The notes under the pieces were generated by a model. It did not search any database and was not told where the DNA came from. It saw nothing but the letters and a program-made list of their open reading frames with translations. Both the position numbers and the translations under genes were made by a program. From NCBI GenBank assembly GCA_004295015.1, contig SHNE01000034.1, forward strand, positions 1-64,000: a stretch of 64,000 bases of DNA, read 5' to 3'. Positions 17,702-26,306 of the stretch are shown in pieces (within the stretch, counting starts at the first letter, position 1; each line of letters starts with the position of its first letter). The DNA comes from Bacteroidota bacterium. GTDB taxonomy: Bacteria > Bacteroidota > Bacteroidia > AKYH767-A > 2013-40CM-41-45.

Positions 17702-17736
17702 AAAAGGCTTACAGAAATAAATCCTGTAAGCCTTTT
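17702..17736 (-). terminator. Rho-independent terminator of tRNA-Val(TAC)
   Basis: The perfect 13-base-pair stem (aaaaggcttacag, with ctgtaagcctttt) encloses a nine-base loop and runs into T residues on the minus strand, directly after the 3' end of the tRNA. Confidence 0.85.
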
Positions 17737-17745
17737 GAAATCTAG

Positions 17746-17820
17746 TGGGAACTACTGGGTTCGAACCAGTGACCCTCTGCTTGTAAGGCAGATGCTCTGA
17801 ACCAGCTGAGCTAAGCTCCC
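17746..17820 (-). tRNA. tRNA-Val (anticodon TAC)
   Basis: On the minus strand the gene folds into a standard 75-base cloverleaf. Acceptor strands GGGAGCT and AGTTCCC pair with one G-T wobble. The D arm has TTAGCTCAGCTGG, the anticodon loop is CTTACAA (anticodon TAC, reading GTA and related Val codons), and the T arm has GGTTCGAACCC. The discriminator is A and CCA is not encoded. A perfect terminator follows. A decayed copy of its 3' half lies 1.66 kb further on (16040-16130). Confidence 0.96.
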
Positions 17821-18183
17821 AATGTGTTGATTATCAATTAGTAAACAATAATTAGAGCTTGTTTTTTTCTAATTGGGAGCGCAAATATATTCAAATTTCT
17901 AATTCAATAATACTTTCTTCAAATTTATTGAAAAAAATGTGTTTTGCCGGATGCTTATCCACTGGCATTCTTAGAGGAATGCTATACTATGCAATATGGC
18001 GATTTGCAAGAAGGAGAATTCTTTAAAGTGCTTGCCTTCTTTTGATAAATGCTGGTTTTCCAACATAAAAGGTATATATTTAAAAAAGATTATGGCCATT
18101 TAGTATTACTAATGAATGGGATGTGGACCGGAGCATTGACTAATTGTTCCGGATTTTATATGAAAATTACAATCTGAAATTAT
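17821..18183. other. Intergenic region with tRNA promoter, otherwise featureless
   Basis: These 363 bases separate divergent tRNA-Val and the lysyl-oxidase-like gene. Apart from the -7 element at 17882-17889, only an imperfect inverted repeat (ccggagca with ttgttccgg, near 18129-18154) is visible ahead of the protein gene. Confidence 0.5.
17882..17889 (-). promoter_or_regulatory. Candidate -7 promoter element of tRNA-Val(TAC)
   Basis: On the minus strand this reads TATATTTG, a match to the Bacteroidota TAnnTTTG, followed by CGC. It would give a leader of about 60 bases before the tRNA. A good -33 element is not obvious. Confidence 0.45.
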
Positions 18184-21100
18184 ATGAAGAAATTATTTAC
18201 GTTCATTCTCTTTGTCTGCATTGTTCATTTCTCCAAGGCTCAAACTTTTTACTGGAATGGAAGCGAGCCAATCATGGATTTACAAACAGATACTATCCCG
18301 ATAGTTGTTTCGGGATTGCCAACAGCCATTGATACAACTTTTGGAATTGGTCATGCTTGTATCACCCTGACTCATTCTTATTTGTCGGATCTCATTATTA
18401 AATTAATGTCACCTGACGGATCAATTGTAGTATTAATTCAGAACCAAGGCGGATCAGAAAATAATTTTTACGGTACTTGCCTCGCTATGGATGGCACGGA
18501 ATTCAGCAACCTTGTACCTCCTTATTCTGGTCTGATGGTGCCGGTGGGTAATCTCGCGTCAATGAATAATGGACAGAATCCGAATGGTATCTGGAAATTT
18601 ATTATTTCAGATGTAGCAAATTCTGATACGGGTACCGTGCAGGAGTTAAATATTGAATTCACTAACAATCCTCCAAGACAAACTCCTGGGCCGAACGGTG
18701 GTGGTCCGACCGGCGTTGCCATATGTGCTACCTGCGTTTGTCCGGGTGGAGCGGCAAATTGTGATCTCTTGCCGGACATGACAGCTTCTTACAAAGAGAT
18801 AAATCTTAATCATAATGAAACTCCGGGCTTTCTTGATATTTCCAATGCTACACCTAATATCGGTTATGGTCCCTTAGAGATATATGGTATGGATTCTTGT
18901 TTCTGTGGAACCGTCAATGTGCCATGCGGGACTGTATGTCCCGGAGGTGAAGATATTGAGCACGTTGTACGACAAAGAATTTATCAGAAAGTGGCCGGCA
19001 CGGATACTCTGAGTTTTTATGACCGGCTTGCAGGCAGGATGACATACCATGCTGCACATGGACATATTCACGTTGACCATTGGTCTAATTATACATTGCG
19101 TTCTGCAACTTCTGATCCTGATCCTAAAAACTGGCCGATCATTGGAACCGGCACCAAGCAAAGTTTTTTTTTTATAAATTTAGACTCCTGCAACAGTAAT
19201 CCGGGTGAATGTACCGACAACAATGGAAATACCATTCTGACTGTTCCGAATAATGGTGTAGGTTTTCACACCGGCTGTGGACTCAATCAAGGAATTTATC
19301 CGGGGCAATATGACGTTTACAGCATGGGATTGAATGATCCGATAATTTTGGATAATGTTTGTAATGGAACCTATTATATTGTTTCTATCACCGATCCCAA
19401 CAACAATTTTCTTGAAAGCGATGAGACAAATAATACCATAGCCGTCCCTATCACACTTACGCAGCAAAATGCAACTCCTGCAATCACTGCAAGTGGCCCA
19501 ACCACAATTTGTCCCGGTGATAGTGTGACTTTGACATCGAATACTGCCTCAAATTATTTATGGAGCACCGGAGCAACAACCCAATCGATTGTGGTGTATA
19601 CTGCAGGAAGCTACACAGTGTCTAGCACATGCGGAGCATCTACAGCCTCGTCAGCCCCTGTCGTAGTTAGTGTTCTTTCCGGAACCGTGACCCCAAGTGT
19701 ATCAATTGCTATCACCTCAGGTAGTAATCCAATGTGTTTAGCCGGTACGGTTACAGTAACTGCTACTCCGACATATGGTGGCTCTGCTCCTGTGTACCAA
19801 TGGAAAGTTGATGGAACAAATGTTGGCACAAACAGCCCAACATATACCGCCTCAAATTATTCAAATGGCCAGGTAGTAACTTGCGTATTGACTTCAAGTC
19901 TTTCATGTGCAACAACAAGTACCGCCACCTCCAATGGCATTACAATGATAGTCAGCTCTACAGTTTGTTATTGTATTCCGGTTTATGGAACAACAGGTAA
20001 CTCAGGCTGTCTGGATGGTGATGTAATTGCCCGTGTAATTTTAAATACCCTTGATAATAATTCCGGCGCAGGTTGCCCCTCGGGTGTTGCCGGTTATTCA
20101 GATTATTCTGCGAGTTCAAATCCGCTCCATACGACAACATTACAAGCCGGGAACACTTACAATTGTACGGTTTATGCCGGTCAATATGGTGAGGGCTATG
20201 CAATCTGGATTGATTTTAATGATGACGGAGTTTTTTCTTCCACTGAAAAAGTTGGAAATACTACAACCGTAGTACCGGGAAGTGGAAGTGTAGGAGTCAT
20301 AGGTTCATCGCGCGCCATTCCAATCGTTATTTCTTGTAATGCTCCGGCCGGTCCTCACAGAATGAGGGTTCGTGGAGTTTATAATCTTGCCGGCCCAACT
20401 ATTGATCCTTGTATTTACCATTCCAATTATGGCGAAGCCGAAGACTATACAATAACAATTGCGGGATCTGTTGCGTGCCCAAAACCTTCGGCACAAACGG
20501 CAACGGCGATTACCTCAACTACGGCCACTTTGAACTGGACACCGGGATGTTCAGAAACATTATGGAATCTGCATATAACAAATTCAGGCGGCGGAGCTCC
20601 AACAGGTTCTCCGTCTAATCCTTCTGTGTCAAGACCATTTAATGCAAGTGGACTGACGGCCGGTACTCCTTATGAATTTTGGGTTGCAGCAGATTGTATA
20701 GCCGGCGGGAATGGTACAAGTTTATGGACAGGACCATTTCCTTTCACTACAGCAGCCAATTGCACAAGTATTCCCGGAACCTCATTTGCAAATCCTATTG
20801 TGATTGGGCAAGCTCCTTGCTCTACAAATGCCTACGTGAATACGCAGACCAATTCAACCGCAAATTGTTTTTCAAATAATTATAGCGGGGCTAATAACCA
20901 GGCTTCACCTGACATATGGTATAAGTTTACATTGGCTTCAACCCAAACCGTACAAATCGGACATTGTGCGACGAGTGGTTTGGCGGATAGCTATCTCCAT
21001 TTATTGAATAGCAGTGGAACTCAATTATTATTTAACGATGACAACGGACCTTTATGTACCGGTAATCGCTCATCAATTTCGACGAGTCTGGCTGCAGGAA

Positions 21101-21756
21101 CCTATTACATTGTTTCAGAAGGATACAGTTCAGGTGTTGGAGTTATTACCACTACTGTCAGAACAACTACAGCATGCCCAAGCTCTACAACCTTAAACCT
21201 TTCAGCTCTCATAGAAGGACTCTATGTTGGGGGAGGCATGATGAGACCCGTATTGTATCAGCAAGGCTTAAGCGGTGACGTTGCTGCCTGTGATTCTATC
21301 ACTGTAGAACTTCGTAATTCTACCAGTCCATTCGCTGTTTTTTCTTCTGTAAAAGCCTTGCTACGGGAAAATGGTCTAGCTGTTGCAACATTCCCTTTGT
21401 ACATTTCAGGTCAATCGTATTATATTTCAGTAAAGCATCGAAACTCACTTGAAACATGGAGCATGCTTCCTGTTTTCTTTGATGGAAATCCTGTTAGCTA
21501 TGATTTCACAAGTGCCGTGAGTCAGGCTTTTTCCAAGAACATGAAAATCTTAAATGACGGTAAAACTTCCCTGTACAGCGGCGACGTTAATCAGGATGGA
21601 ATGATCAGTCAGCTTGATTTTACCGCACTGGAAATTAGTAAGCAGGTGTTTTTGTATGGATATTTTACAGATGATTTAAATGGCGATGGTGTTATTGAAT
21701 CCAGTGATTATAGTTTGCTTGAAAATAATATTTCGCGAATGAGTATGAGGCCATAA
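18184..21756 (+). CDS. Giant secreted mosaic protein with lysyl-oxidase-like domain
   Basis: The 1190-residue protein has a signal peptide ending at FSKAQ (residue 20). In order I read: a proprotein-convertase P-like domain (about 25-165, NGIWKFIISDVANSDTG); a lysyl-oxidase-like domain (about 195-430) with the copper-type motif HAAHGHIHVDHW and the family-like end FLESDETNNTIAVPI; two Ig-like repeats (about 435-590); a GEVED domain (about 595-755, ending NYGEAEDYTI); a fibronectin-III-like domain; a pre-peptidase C-terminal-like domain (about 865-1000); and a C-terminal dockerin-like pair of calcium loops (GDVNQDGMISQLDFTA and DDLNGDGVIESSDYS). The last element replaces the usual T9SS signal. 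Enzyme activity is not shown. Confidence 0.88.
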   Translation: MKKLFTFILFVCIVHFSKAQTFYWNGSEPIMDLQTDTIPIVVSGLPTAIDTTFGIGHACITLTHSYLSDLIIKLMSPDGSIVVLIQNQGGSENNFYGTCLAMDGTEFSNLVPPYSGLMVPVGNLASMNNGQNPNGIWKFIISDVANSDTGTVQELNIEFTNNPPRQTPGPNGGGPTGVAICATCVCPGGAANCDLLPDMTASYKEINLNHNETPGFLDISNATPNIGYGPLEIYGMDSCFCGTVNVPCGTVCPGGEDIEHVVRQRIYQKVAGTDTLSFYDRLAGRMTYHAAHGHIHVDHWSNYTLRSATSDPDPKNWPIIGTGTKQSFFFINLDSCNSNPGECTDNNGNTILTVPNNGVGFHTGCGLNQGIYPGQYDVYSMGLNDPIILDNVCNGTYYIVSITDPNNNFLESDETNNTIAVPITLTQQNATPAITASGPTTICPGDSVTLTSNTASNYLWSTGATTQSIVVYTAGSYTVSSTCGASTASSAPVVVSVLSGTVTPSVSIAITSGSNPMCLAGTVTVTATPTYGGSAPVYQWKVDGTNVGTNSPTYTASNYSNGQVVTCVLTSSLSCATTSTATSNGITMIVSSTVCYCIPVYGTTGNSGCLDGDVIARVILNTLDNNSGAGCPSGVAGYSDYSASSNPLHTTTLQAGNTYNCTVYAGQYGEGYAIWIDFNDDGVFSSTEKVGNTTTVVPGSGSVGVIGSSRAIPIVISCNAPAGPHRMRVRGVYNLAGPTIDPCIYHSNYGEAEDYTITIAGSVACPKPSAQTATAITSTTATLNWTPGCSETLWNLHITNSGGGAPTGSPSNPSVSRPFNASGLTAGTPYEFWVAADCIAGGNGTSLWTGPFPFTTAANCTSIPGTSFANPIVIGQAPCSTNAYVNTQTNSTANCFSNNYSGANNQASPDIWYKFTLASTQTVQIGHCATSGLADSYLHLLNSSGTQLLFNDDNGPLCTGNRSSISTSLAAGTYYIVSEGYSSGVGVITTTVRTTTACPSSTTLNLSALIEGLYVGGGMMRPVLYQQGLSGDVAACDSITVELRNSTSPFAVFSSVKALLRENGLAVATFPLYISGQSYYISVKHRNSLETWSMLPVFFDGNPVSYDFTSAVSQAFSKNMKILNDGKTSLYSGDVNQDGMISQLDFTALEISKQVFLYGYFTDDLNGDGVIESSDYSLLENNISRMSMRP

Positions 21757-21788
21757 ATGAGATTGGCTTGCGGATTTGAATAGTCATT

Positions 21789-21835
21789 CGGACAAAAGGG
21801 TGGGGAAATCCATTTTTTTGTCCGGATTTTTTTTG
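21789..21835 (+). terminator. Rho-independent terminator after the mosaic protein
   Basis: The stem cggacaaaa with ttttgtccg is followed by a run of eight T on the plus strand, 33 bases after the stop codon. Confidence 0.75.
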
Positions 21836-21921
21836 TGACAGACTAAAGCTTTTTGAACGGTTTTATTAGTGCCTTTTCATAGCCGGCTTCAGTCCACCTA
21901 CATCATTGCCACATCATTTTT

Positions 21922-21954
21922 TTTGGCAATCATCCGCGAGATGAAATAACTTTG
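21922..21954 (+). promoter_or_regulatory. Candidate promoter of the 162-residue protein gene
   Basis: TTTG at 21922 and TAACTTTG at 21947-21954 are separated by 21 bases, slightly longer than the preferred 19. This would give a leader of about 75 bases. Confidence 0.45.
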
Positions 21955-22034
21955 AGAATATTATTTTCAGGAAATGCTATTCTTTTATTCATTCGGGTAT
22001 TCCTGGGAGTATTATAACAATACTTATTCAGCTC

Positions 22035-22523
22035 ATGAAAAATGTTGCCGGTAGCATCATTCTCGTTTTTTTAATTCATGTCAATTGCATGTCACAAAAA
22101 ATGTCTGAAACAGATTTGGATTTCTGGATAGGGAATTGGAATTGCTTTTCATCTGATACACTCATAGGGGAGAATCTGATTTTGAAGAGCATGAACAATA
22201 AAGTTGTTGAAGAGAAATTCATGACATTCGACGATGGCTTTGAAGGCGGCAGCTGGAGCGTGTTTGATAGCGTTTCAGCAGTATGGAATCAAACCTGGGT
22301 AGATAACTCCGGAGCGTATATGCTTTTTACCGGATCCAAAGACCGGGACACGATTTTCTTCACCGAAAATAATTCTGTGACACTAAACGGACAGAAACAT
22401 TACAGACGGATGATATTTTATTCAATCGAATTAAACAGTTTTGAATGGAAATGGCAGAGCTCTCCCGATAGAATTAAATGGAAAACAAACTGGCATATTT
22501 CGTACAAAAGAAGATTGCCTTAA
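22035..22523 (+). CDS. Small secreted protein, DUF1579-like
   Basis: The protein has 162 residues with a probable signal peptide (MKNVAGSIILVFLIHVNCMSQ). The mature part begins with DLDFWIGNWNCFSS, the 'FWIGxW' motif that opens DUF1579-like and related calycin-type beta-barrels. Aromatic-rich strands follow (GGSWSVFDSVSAVWNQTW and FEWKWQSSPDRIKWKTNW). Such proteins are usually annotated as hypothetical, and no ligand is known. A consensus-like promoter lies upstream. The next gene, a YciI-like protein, begins 39 bases later on the same strand. Confidence 0.78.
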   Translation: MKNVAGSIILVFLIHVNCMSQKMSETDLDFWIGNWNCFSSDTLIGENLILKSMNNKVVEEKFMTFDDGFEGGSWSVFDSVSAVWNQTWVDNSGAYMLFTGSKDRDTIFFTENNSVTLNGQKHYRRMIFYSIELNSFEWKWQSSPDRIKWKTNWHISYKRRLP

Positions 22524-22562
22524 TTGAATTAGTATTTAATTATTCTCAATTAATTATACACT

Positions 22563-22910
22563 ATGTTACAAGAACTACAAAACAATTTACGCATGGAAGA
22601 TTTTGAAGTTAAGGGAATGAAGCAATTGTATTTCATTCTCTGGACCATCGGAGAAAAATTCCCGGCACAAAAAACTTTGTCTAATCATGAATTGCCAAGG
22701 CATGAAAACTACCTGAAGCAAGCATACAGGGATGGACGTTTACTGGTGGCTGCTTTATTCGAAAATGGCAGTGGTGTAATCACTTTGATGGAAGCCGAAA
22801 CCGAATATGAAATCCATAAGTTTGTTCGCAATAATCCCGAAGTGATGGATAAAAAGATTCAGGCAAGAATTAAACCATGCAGACCTGTGCATTGGAAGAA
22901 TATTGAATAG
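22563..22910 (+). CDS. YciI-like domain protein
   Basis: This 115-residue cytoplasmic protein has a ferredoxin-like fold of the YciI type. The pattern is visible in HENYLKQAYRDGRLLVAAL (a conserved His then a DG.L strand), followed by GSGVITLMEAETEYEIHKFV and NNPEV at the helix expected to carry the conserved acidic residues. The true start could also be MKQLYFILW, 18 codons in, which gives the more usual length of about 97 residues. Family members lack a common reaction, so no function is assigned. It is likely cotranscribed with the preceding secreted protein. Confidence 0.72.
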   Translation: MLQELQNNLRMEDFEVKGMKQLYFILWTIGEKFPAQKTLSNHELPRHENYLKQAYRDGRLLVAALFENGSGVITLMEAETEYEIHKFVRNNPEVMDKKIQARIKPCRPVHWKNIE

Positions 22911-22991
22911 TCAATTTTTTTTCTGAACAGGGTCAATCAGATTACTTTCTTTTTGTTCTCCTGGTTTATTGGTATGCACTAATTCTGCAGC

Positions 22992-23560
22992 CTAAACCTG
23001 TTGATCGTTTTCATCATCACCACGATCCCGGCTTTCCATCTGTGTACTAGTAATCTGGATTTCAGAAGCGACCAAGGTGGCTTCTTTTCTGTCGATCAGG
23101 CGCTTCTCACCATCGCTTCCGCCCACAAAGTGAGTTGAATCAACTTTTTTCTAAAAAACTATACAAGCCTCCTTTTCCTTGATGGAGTCATACTTCAGAA
23201 CTTCAAGCAATGCAGATTGCCGGGAAAATCGCAGAGGGTTTTGCAACAGATACAAAGTACTTTCAAAAAGGCCGGATTCTGATTCCGTAAGTTTATAAAT
23301 GCCCCACGATAGGTTTTTGTAATTGTGTGGCATGAGCTTGCCCCTCGTAAAACCGGATGGCTCCATATCTTGAAGTCCGGATCAGGGCAATCTCAAGATG
23401 CATGTCGAAATAATTCGACGTATCTTTGAGGTGCCGGTCGTGTCCATCAACACTTCCTCGCATCCATCCGGAAGATTGATGTCCTTAACTTGTCCATGCT
23501 TCATTTTAGTAAATTGAAAAACAGGAGGGCTGCAGAAGACACCATGAATGTTTGATTCAT
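22992..23560 (-). pseudogene. Decayed gene for an exported protein, family unknown
   Basis: Protein-like sequence can be followed across several frames. It begins with a signal-peptide-like start (MNQTFMVSSAALLFFNLL, from ATG at 23560). Next comes a segment GHDRHLKDTSNYFDMHLEIA in another frame, then a 72-codon open stretch from 23366 (MEPSGFTRGKLMPHNYKNLS...) ending at an in-frame TAG at 23151-23153. The same frame continues with KKVDSTHFVGGSDGEKRLID to a second TAG at 22994. At least two frame changes and one internal stop are needed to join the parts. I do not recognise the family. Confidence 0.5.
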
Positions 23561-23596
23561 ATTAATACTTATCTTGGATTTAATAATAAAAAAAAT

Positions 23597-25111
23597 ATGA
23601 AATTAAGTACTGCTTCATTTTCTTGCATTTCTCTATTGCTGTGTTTTTTTATATTTCCATCAATTATTTCCGGACAAACAGTAAAGTGGTCAAAGCCGGT
23701 TAGCGATAATAGTAAGTTGCCCTATATGAAGATTATGGGTGCAAGTGCAACAGGAATTTTTGTGCTGCGAAGTAACATTACATTTGACAATACAAAGGCC
23801 CGGTCAGGATTTAAAACAAGGAAGTATTTACTACAGAAGTTTTCAATGGAAATGCAACTGCTTTCTGAGTATGATCTTAAAGCTCCAGTTGAAAATGCGC
23901 GTCTTGCCGATTTGCAGATGGTTAATGGAAAAGTTTTACTCATATTTTATTCAACTGACAAAGGTGAACACAGTTATAAATTTTATGCTCAGTATTTAAC
24001 TGATGCCGGAGATCTGGAAGGTCAGGCCGTGCTTATGGTGGAGTTTGCTGCAGATAATATCGATGAAGACAATTTGCCGGGAATAGTAAGCTCAAAAGAT
24101 GAATCTAAAATTGCTTTTACCTATCGGCAACTTTCTAAAGATAAGTCCGGACAGTATTACCATACTGTAGTCATGGATTCGGCTTTGAACCTTATCTACA
24201 CTAAGGATTTTGATGTTGTGCTCCCGGTGAAGATGTATGTGCCGCTTACATTTTTACTTACCGACGAGGGTAACTTTTTTGTTCTCGGGATGAAATTTAC
24301 AACGGAGAAAAAAGTCAAATCCCCCGGTGAAAGCTTTTACCTGATTTCAGGCTATAACAGAAGCCTGAATCAATTTTTGAATCGGGAAGTTAAAGTAGAG
24401 GATAAATTTCTTACGGATGTTTCAATTACTGCAGACAGTTATAACAGAAAAATCGTTGTTATAGGATTTTATTCTGACAGAACCACCTATTCTACTGCAG
24501 GCGCGTTTTACTACAGCATGAATGAAGACAGTCTCACTGAATCACGTGTGTACACATCAGCCTTTCCACAGGAGTTCATGGTCAAATTTATGGGGGAGCG
24601 AAGAGAGGGGAAAAGTAAAGAATTGGTTAATTATTCCATTGACAGGCTTATGTTGCGTAAGGATGGGGGAGCTGCCTTGGTAGCGGAATCGTTCTATCAA
24701 ACTAGCAGAACCTATTGGGATTATTATACACAGTCTACTTTAAGTCATTACTATTACCATTTTGGGAGCATTATGATTGTTTCAATCAATCCCGATGGAA
24801 AAATTCTTTGGGGAAATGTGGTAAGCAAAGATCAGAATTCAATAGATGATGCCGGTTATTTTTCGTCATATTGTTCCGTTGTTTCCGGCGGAAAGTTGTA
24901 TTTTATCTTTAATAAGTACGTAAACGAAACATCGTCGGTGCTTATCGCCGATGTTGATGGACAAGGAAACCAGAATACGAATGTGCTCTTTAATGAAACT
25001 GAACGGGTATCCATATTACCCCATAGTGGGAAGCAGCTGGATGAGGATTTATTTATTTTGCCTGCTTACAAGGAAAATAAATTTCATTTTGTCCAGATTT
25101 CCTTTGATTAA
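23597..25111 (+). CDS. Secreted hypothetical protein, beta-rich
   Basis: The product is about 504 residues from the preferred start MKLSTASFSCISLLLCFF. A TTG-type start 15 codons upstream is possible but spoils the signal peptide. The signal peptide ends near SIISGQ. The rest is beta-strand-rich with repeated motifs around aromatic and Asp residues (GVIIVAE-like strands, IMIVSINPDGKILWGNVVSK, SVLIADVDGQGNQNTN), resembling large propeller-like secreted proteins of Bacteroidota. There is no T9SS signal and no catalytic motif. The gene is single and ends before a strong bidirectional terminator. Confidence 0.8.
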   Translation: MKLSTASFSCISLLLCFFIFPSIISGQTVKWSKPVSDNSKLPYMKIMGASATGIFVLRSNITFDNTKARSGFKTRKYLLQKFSMEMQLLSEYDLKAPVENARLADLQMVNGKVLLIFYSTDKGEHSYKFYAQYLTDAGDLEGQAVLMVEFAADNIDEDNLPGIVSSKDESKIAFTYRQLSKDKSGQYYHTVVMDSALNLIYTKDFDVVLPVKMYVPLTFLLTDEGNFFVLGMKFTTEKKVKSPGESFYLISGYNRSLNQFLNREVKVEDKFLTDVSITADSYNRKIVVIGFYSDRTTYSTAGAFYYSMNEDSLTESRVYTSAFPQEFMVKFMGERREGKSKELVNYSIDRLMLRKDGGAALVAESFYQTSRTYWDYYTQSTLSHYYYHFGSIMIVSINPDGKILWGNVVSKDQNSIDDAGYFSSYCSVVSGGKLYFIFNKYVNETSSVLIADVDGQGNQNTNVLFNETERVSILPHSGKQLDEDLFILPAYKENKFHFVQISFD

Positions 25112-25143
25112 TTTCTCCTGTGTAATTTCTAAAGTATCACATT

Positions 25144-25193
25144 AGAACAAAAAAAATCATGCCTCAGATCGAGGCATGATTTTTTTTTGTTCT
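25144..25193. terminator. Bidirectional terminator between convergent genes
   Basis: A nearly perfect inverted repeat of about 22 bases per arm (core atcatgcctc, loop agatc, gaggcatgat) is flanked by A and T runs, so it can end transcription from both the secreted-protein gene and the LysM gene. Confidence 0.9.
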
Positions 25194-25204
25194 CTAAATA
25201 TATA

Positions 25205-26170
25205 TCAGGATCTTTTCTTCAAGTATATTTTCTGTCCGGGTTTGAGTGCTTGTGTTTCTTCAAGATCGTTATATCGGCACAGGTATTTTACTTTTATTCC
25301 CATTGACTGGGCAATCGAATGAATGGTGTCGCCATCTTTTACTACAACAAGGGCCTTTGTGCCGGTGCTTTTCTTCGGCTGTAGATAAATCCGCTGTCCG
25401 GCTGCCAACATCTGATCGCTTTCCATTTCATTGTATTTTGGCAATTGCCAATGACCAAGTTCAAATTCATGTGCCAGTTTTTCAAATGTATCGCCTTCCC
25501 GGGCTATGATATAATTTACGCCATTATTCTGTTTTACCTGTCGGGACTCAAAAGCTTCAACCACTTCAACTGCAGGCACCGAAATCCGGGTAAAATTATT
25601 GTTTGGCTTTTCTTCAATTACCGGAACCGTAGTATTGCTTGCATATGCCGGCCCTCCGGTATCATTATCCAATAAATACAGCTCATTATCCTCTATAATT
25701 TTGATAAGTCGGTCTGCATAAGTTGGATCCGTTGCGTATCCTGCTTTTTTTAAGCCCTTGGCCCAGCCTTTGTAGTCTTTGATGTCAAGCTCGAACAGGA
25801 AGGCATAGCGCGGTCGGGTTCTTAAGAAATTTGAATGGTCATCATATGATTCAAGTACAGAGTTATACTTTCTAAAACATTCGTCCTTCGTGTCATCATC
25901 CTGGATATATGAAGGTCCTTTCCAGTCTGAACATTTTATCCCGAAATGATTATTGGCAAGTCTGGCCAGATTGCTGTTTCCATCACTTGATTCAAGCAAT
26001 GCCTGAGCCATGGTAATACTTGCCGGTACTCCCATTTTCTTCATGTCATTAATCGCATCATTTTTATACATGGCGATGTACTCAGCCCTGTTGATTTTTC
26101 TGCCACCATTTGCAGCAACAATCAAGGGTAGAAAAAAGAGGATGCTTAAAAGACGCACTTTACTATTCAT
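25205..26170 (-). CDS. Glucosaminidase-domain protein with two LysM repeats
   Basis: This exported peptidoglycan hydrolase has 321 residues. A signal peptide (LLSILFFLPLIVAANG) is followed by a FlgJ/mannosyl-glycoprotein endo-beta-N-acetylglucosaminidase domain (about 25-165). That domain contains GVPASITMAQALLESSDGNS with the catalytic Glu, and NNHFGIKCSDW. Two C-terminal LysM repeats (YIIAREGDTFEKLAHEFEL and VVVKDGDTIHSIAQSMGIK) bind glycan strands. It likely cleaves between GlcNAc and MurNAc in the periplasm for growth or cell separation. It lies alone between a terminator and a divergent intergenic region. Confidence 0.92.
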   Translation of the reverse strand: MNSKVRLLSILFFLPLIVAANGGRKINRAEYIAMYKNDAINDMKKMGVPASITMAQALLESSDGNSNLARLANNHFGIKCSDWKGPSYIQDDDTKDECFRKYNSVLESYDDHSNFLRTRPRYAFLFELDIKDYKGWAKGLKKAGYATDPTYADRLIKIIEDNELYLLDNDTGGPAYASNTTVPVIEEKPNNNFTRISVPAVEVVEAFESRQVKQNNGVNYIIAREGDTFEKLAHEFELGHWQLPKYNEMESDQMLAAGQRIYLQPKKSTGTKALVVVKDGDTIHSIAQSMGIKVKYLCRYNDLEETQALKPGQKIYLKKRS

Positions 26171-26306
26171 AAGCTATTAACGTATTGATTGGTATGGTAT
26201 TCTATTGCTTGTCCGATTTCAAGTCCTTAATTTAACGGAAAGCCTCAGAAAGGGATACATTTATTTTCAGTTTTATCGAAATTCTTACAGAATGGGTTTC
26301 AATAGC

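Larger units (their letters stand above)
16040..17745. mobile_element. Putative relic genomic island at tRNA-Val
   Basis: About 1.66 kb is enclosed between the degenerate tRNA 3' half (16040-16130) and the intact tRNA-Val (3' end at 17746). The geometry is that of an element inserted into the tRNA 3' end: the intact gene is rebuilt at one side and the displaced 3' half lies at the far side. The only gene inside is a T9SS-exported Asp-box repeat protein. No integrase, relaxase or transposase is present, so if it was mobile it is now a remnant. The mobile origin is inference. Confidence 0.4.
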
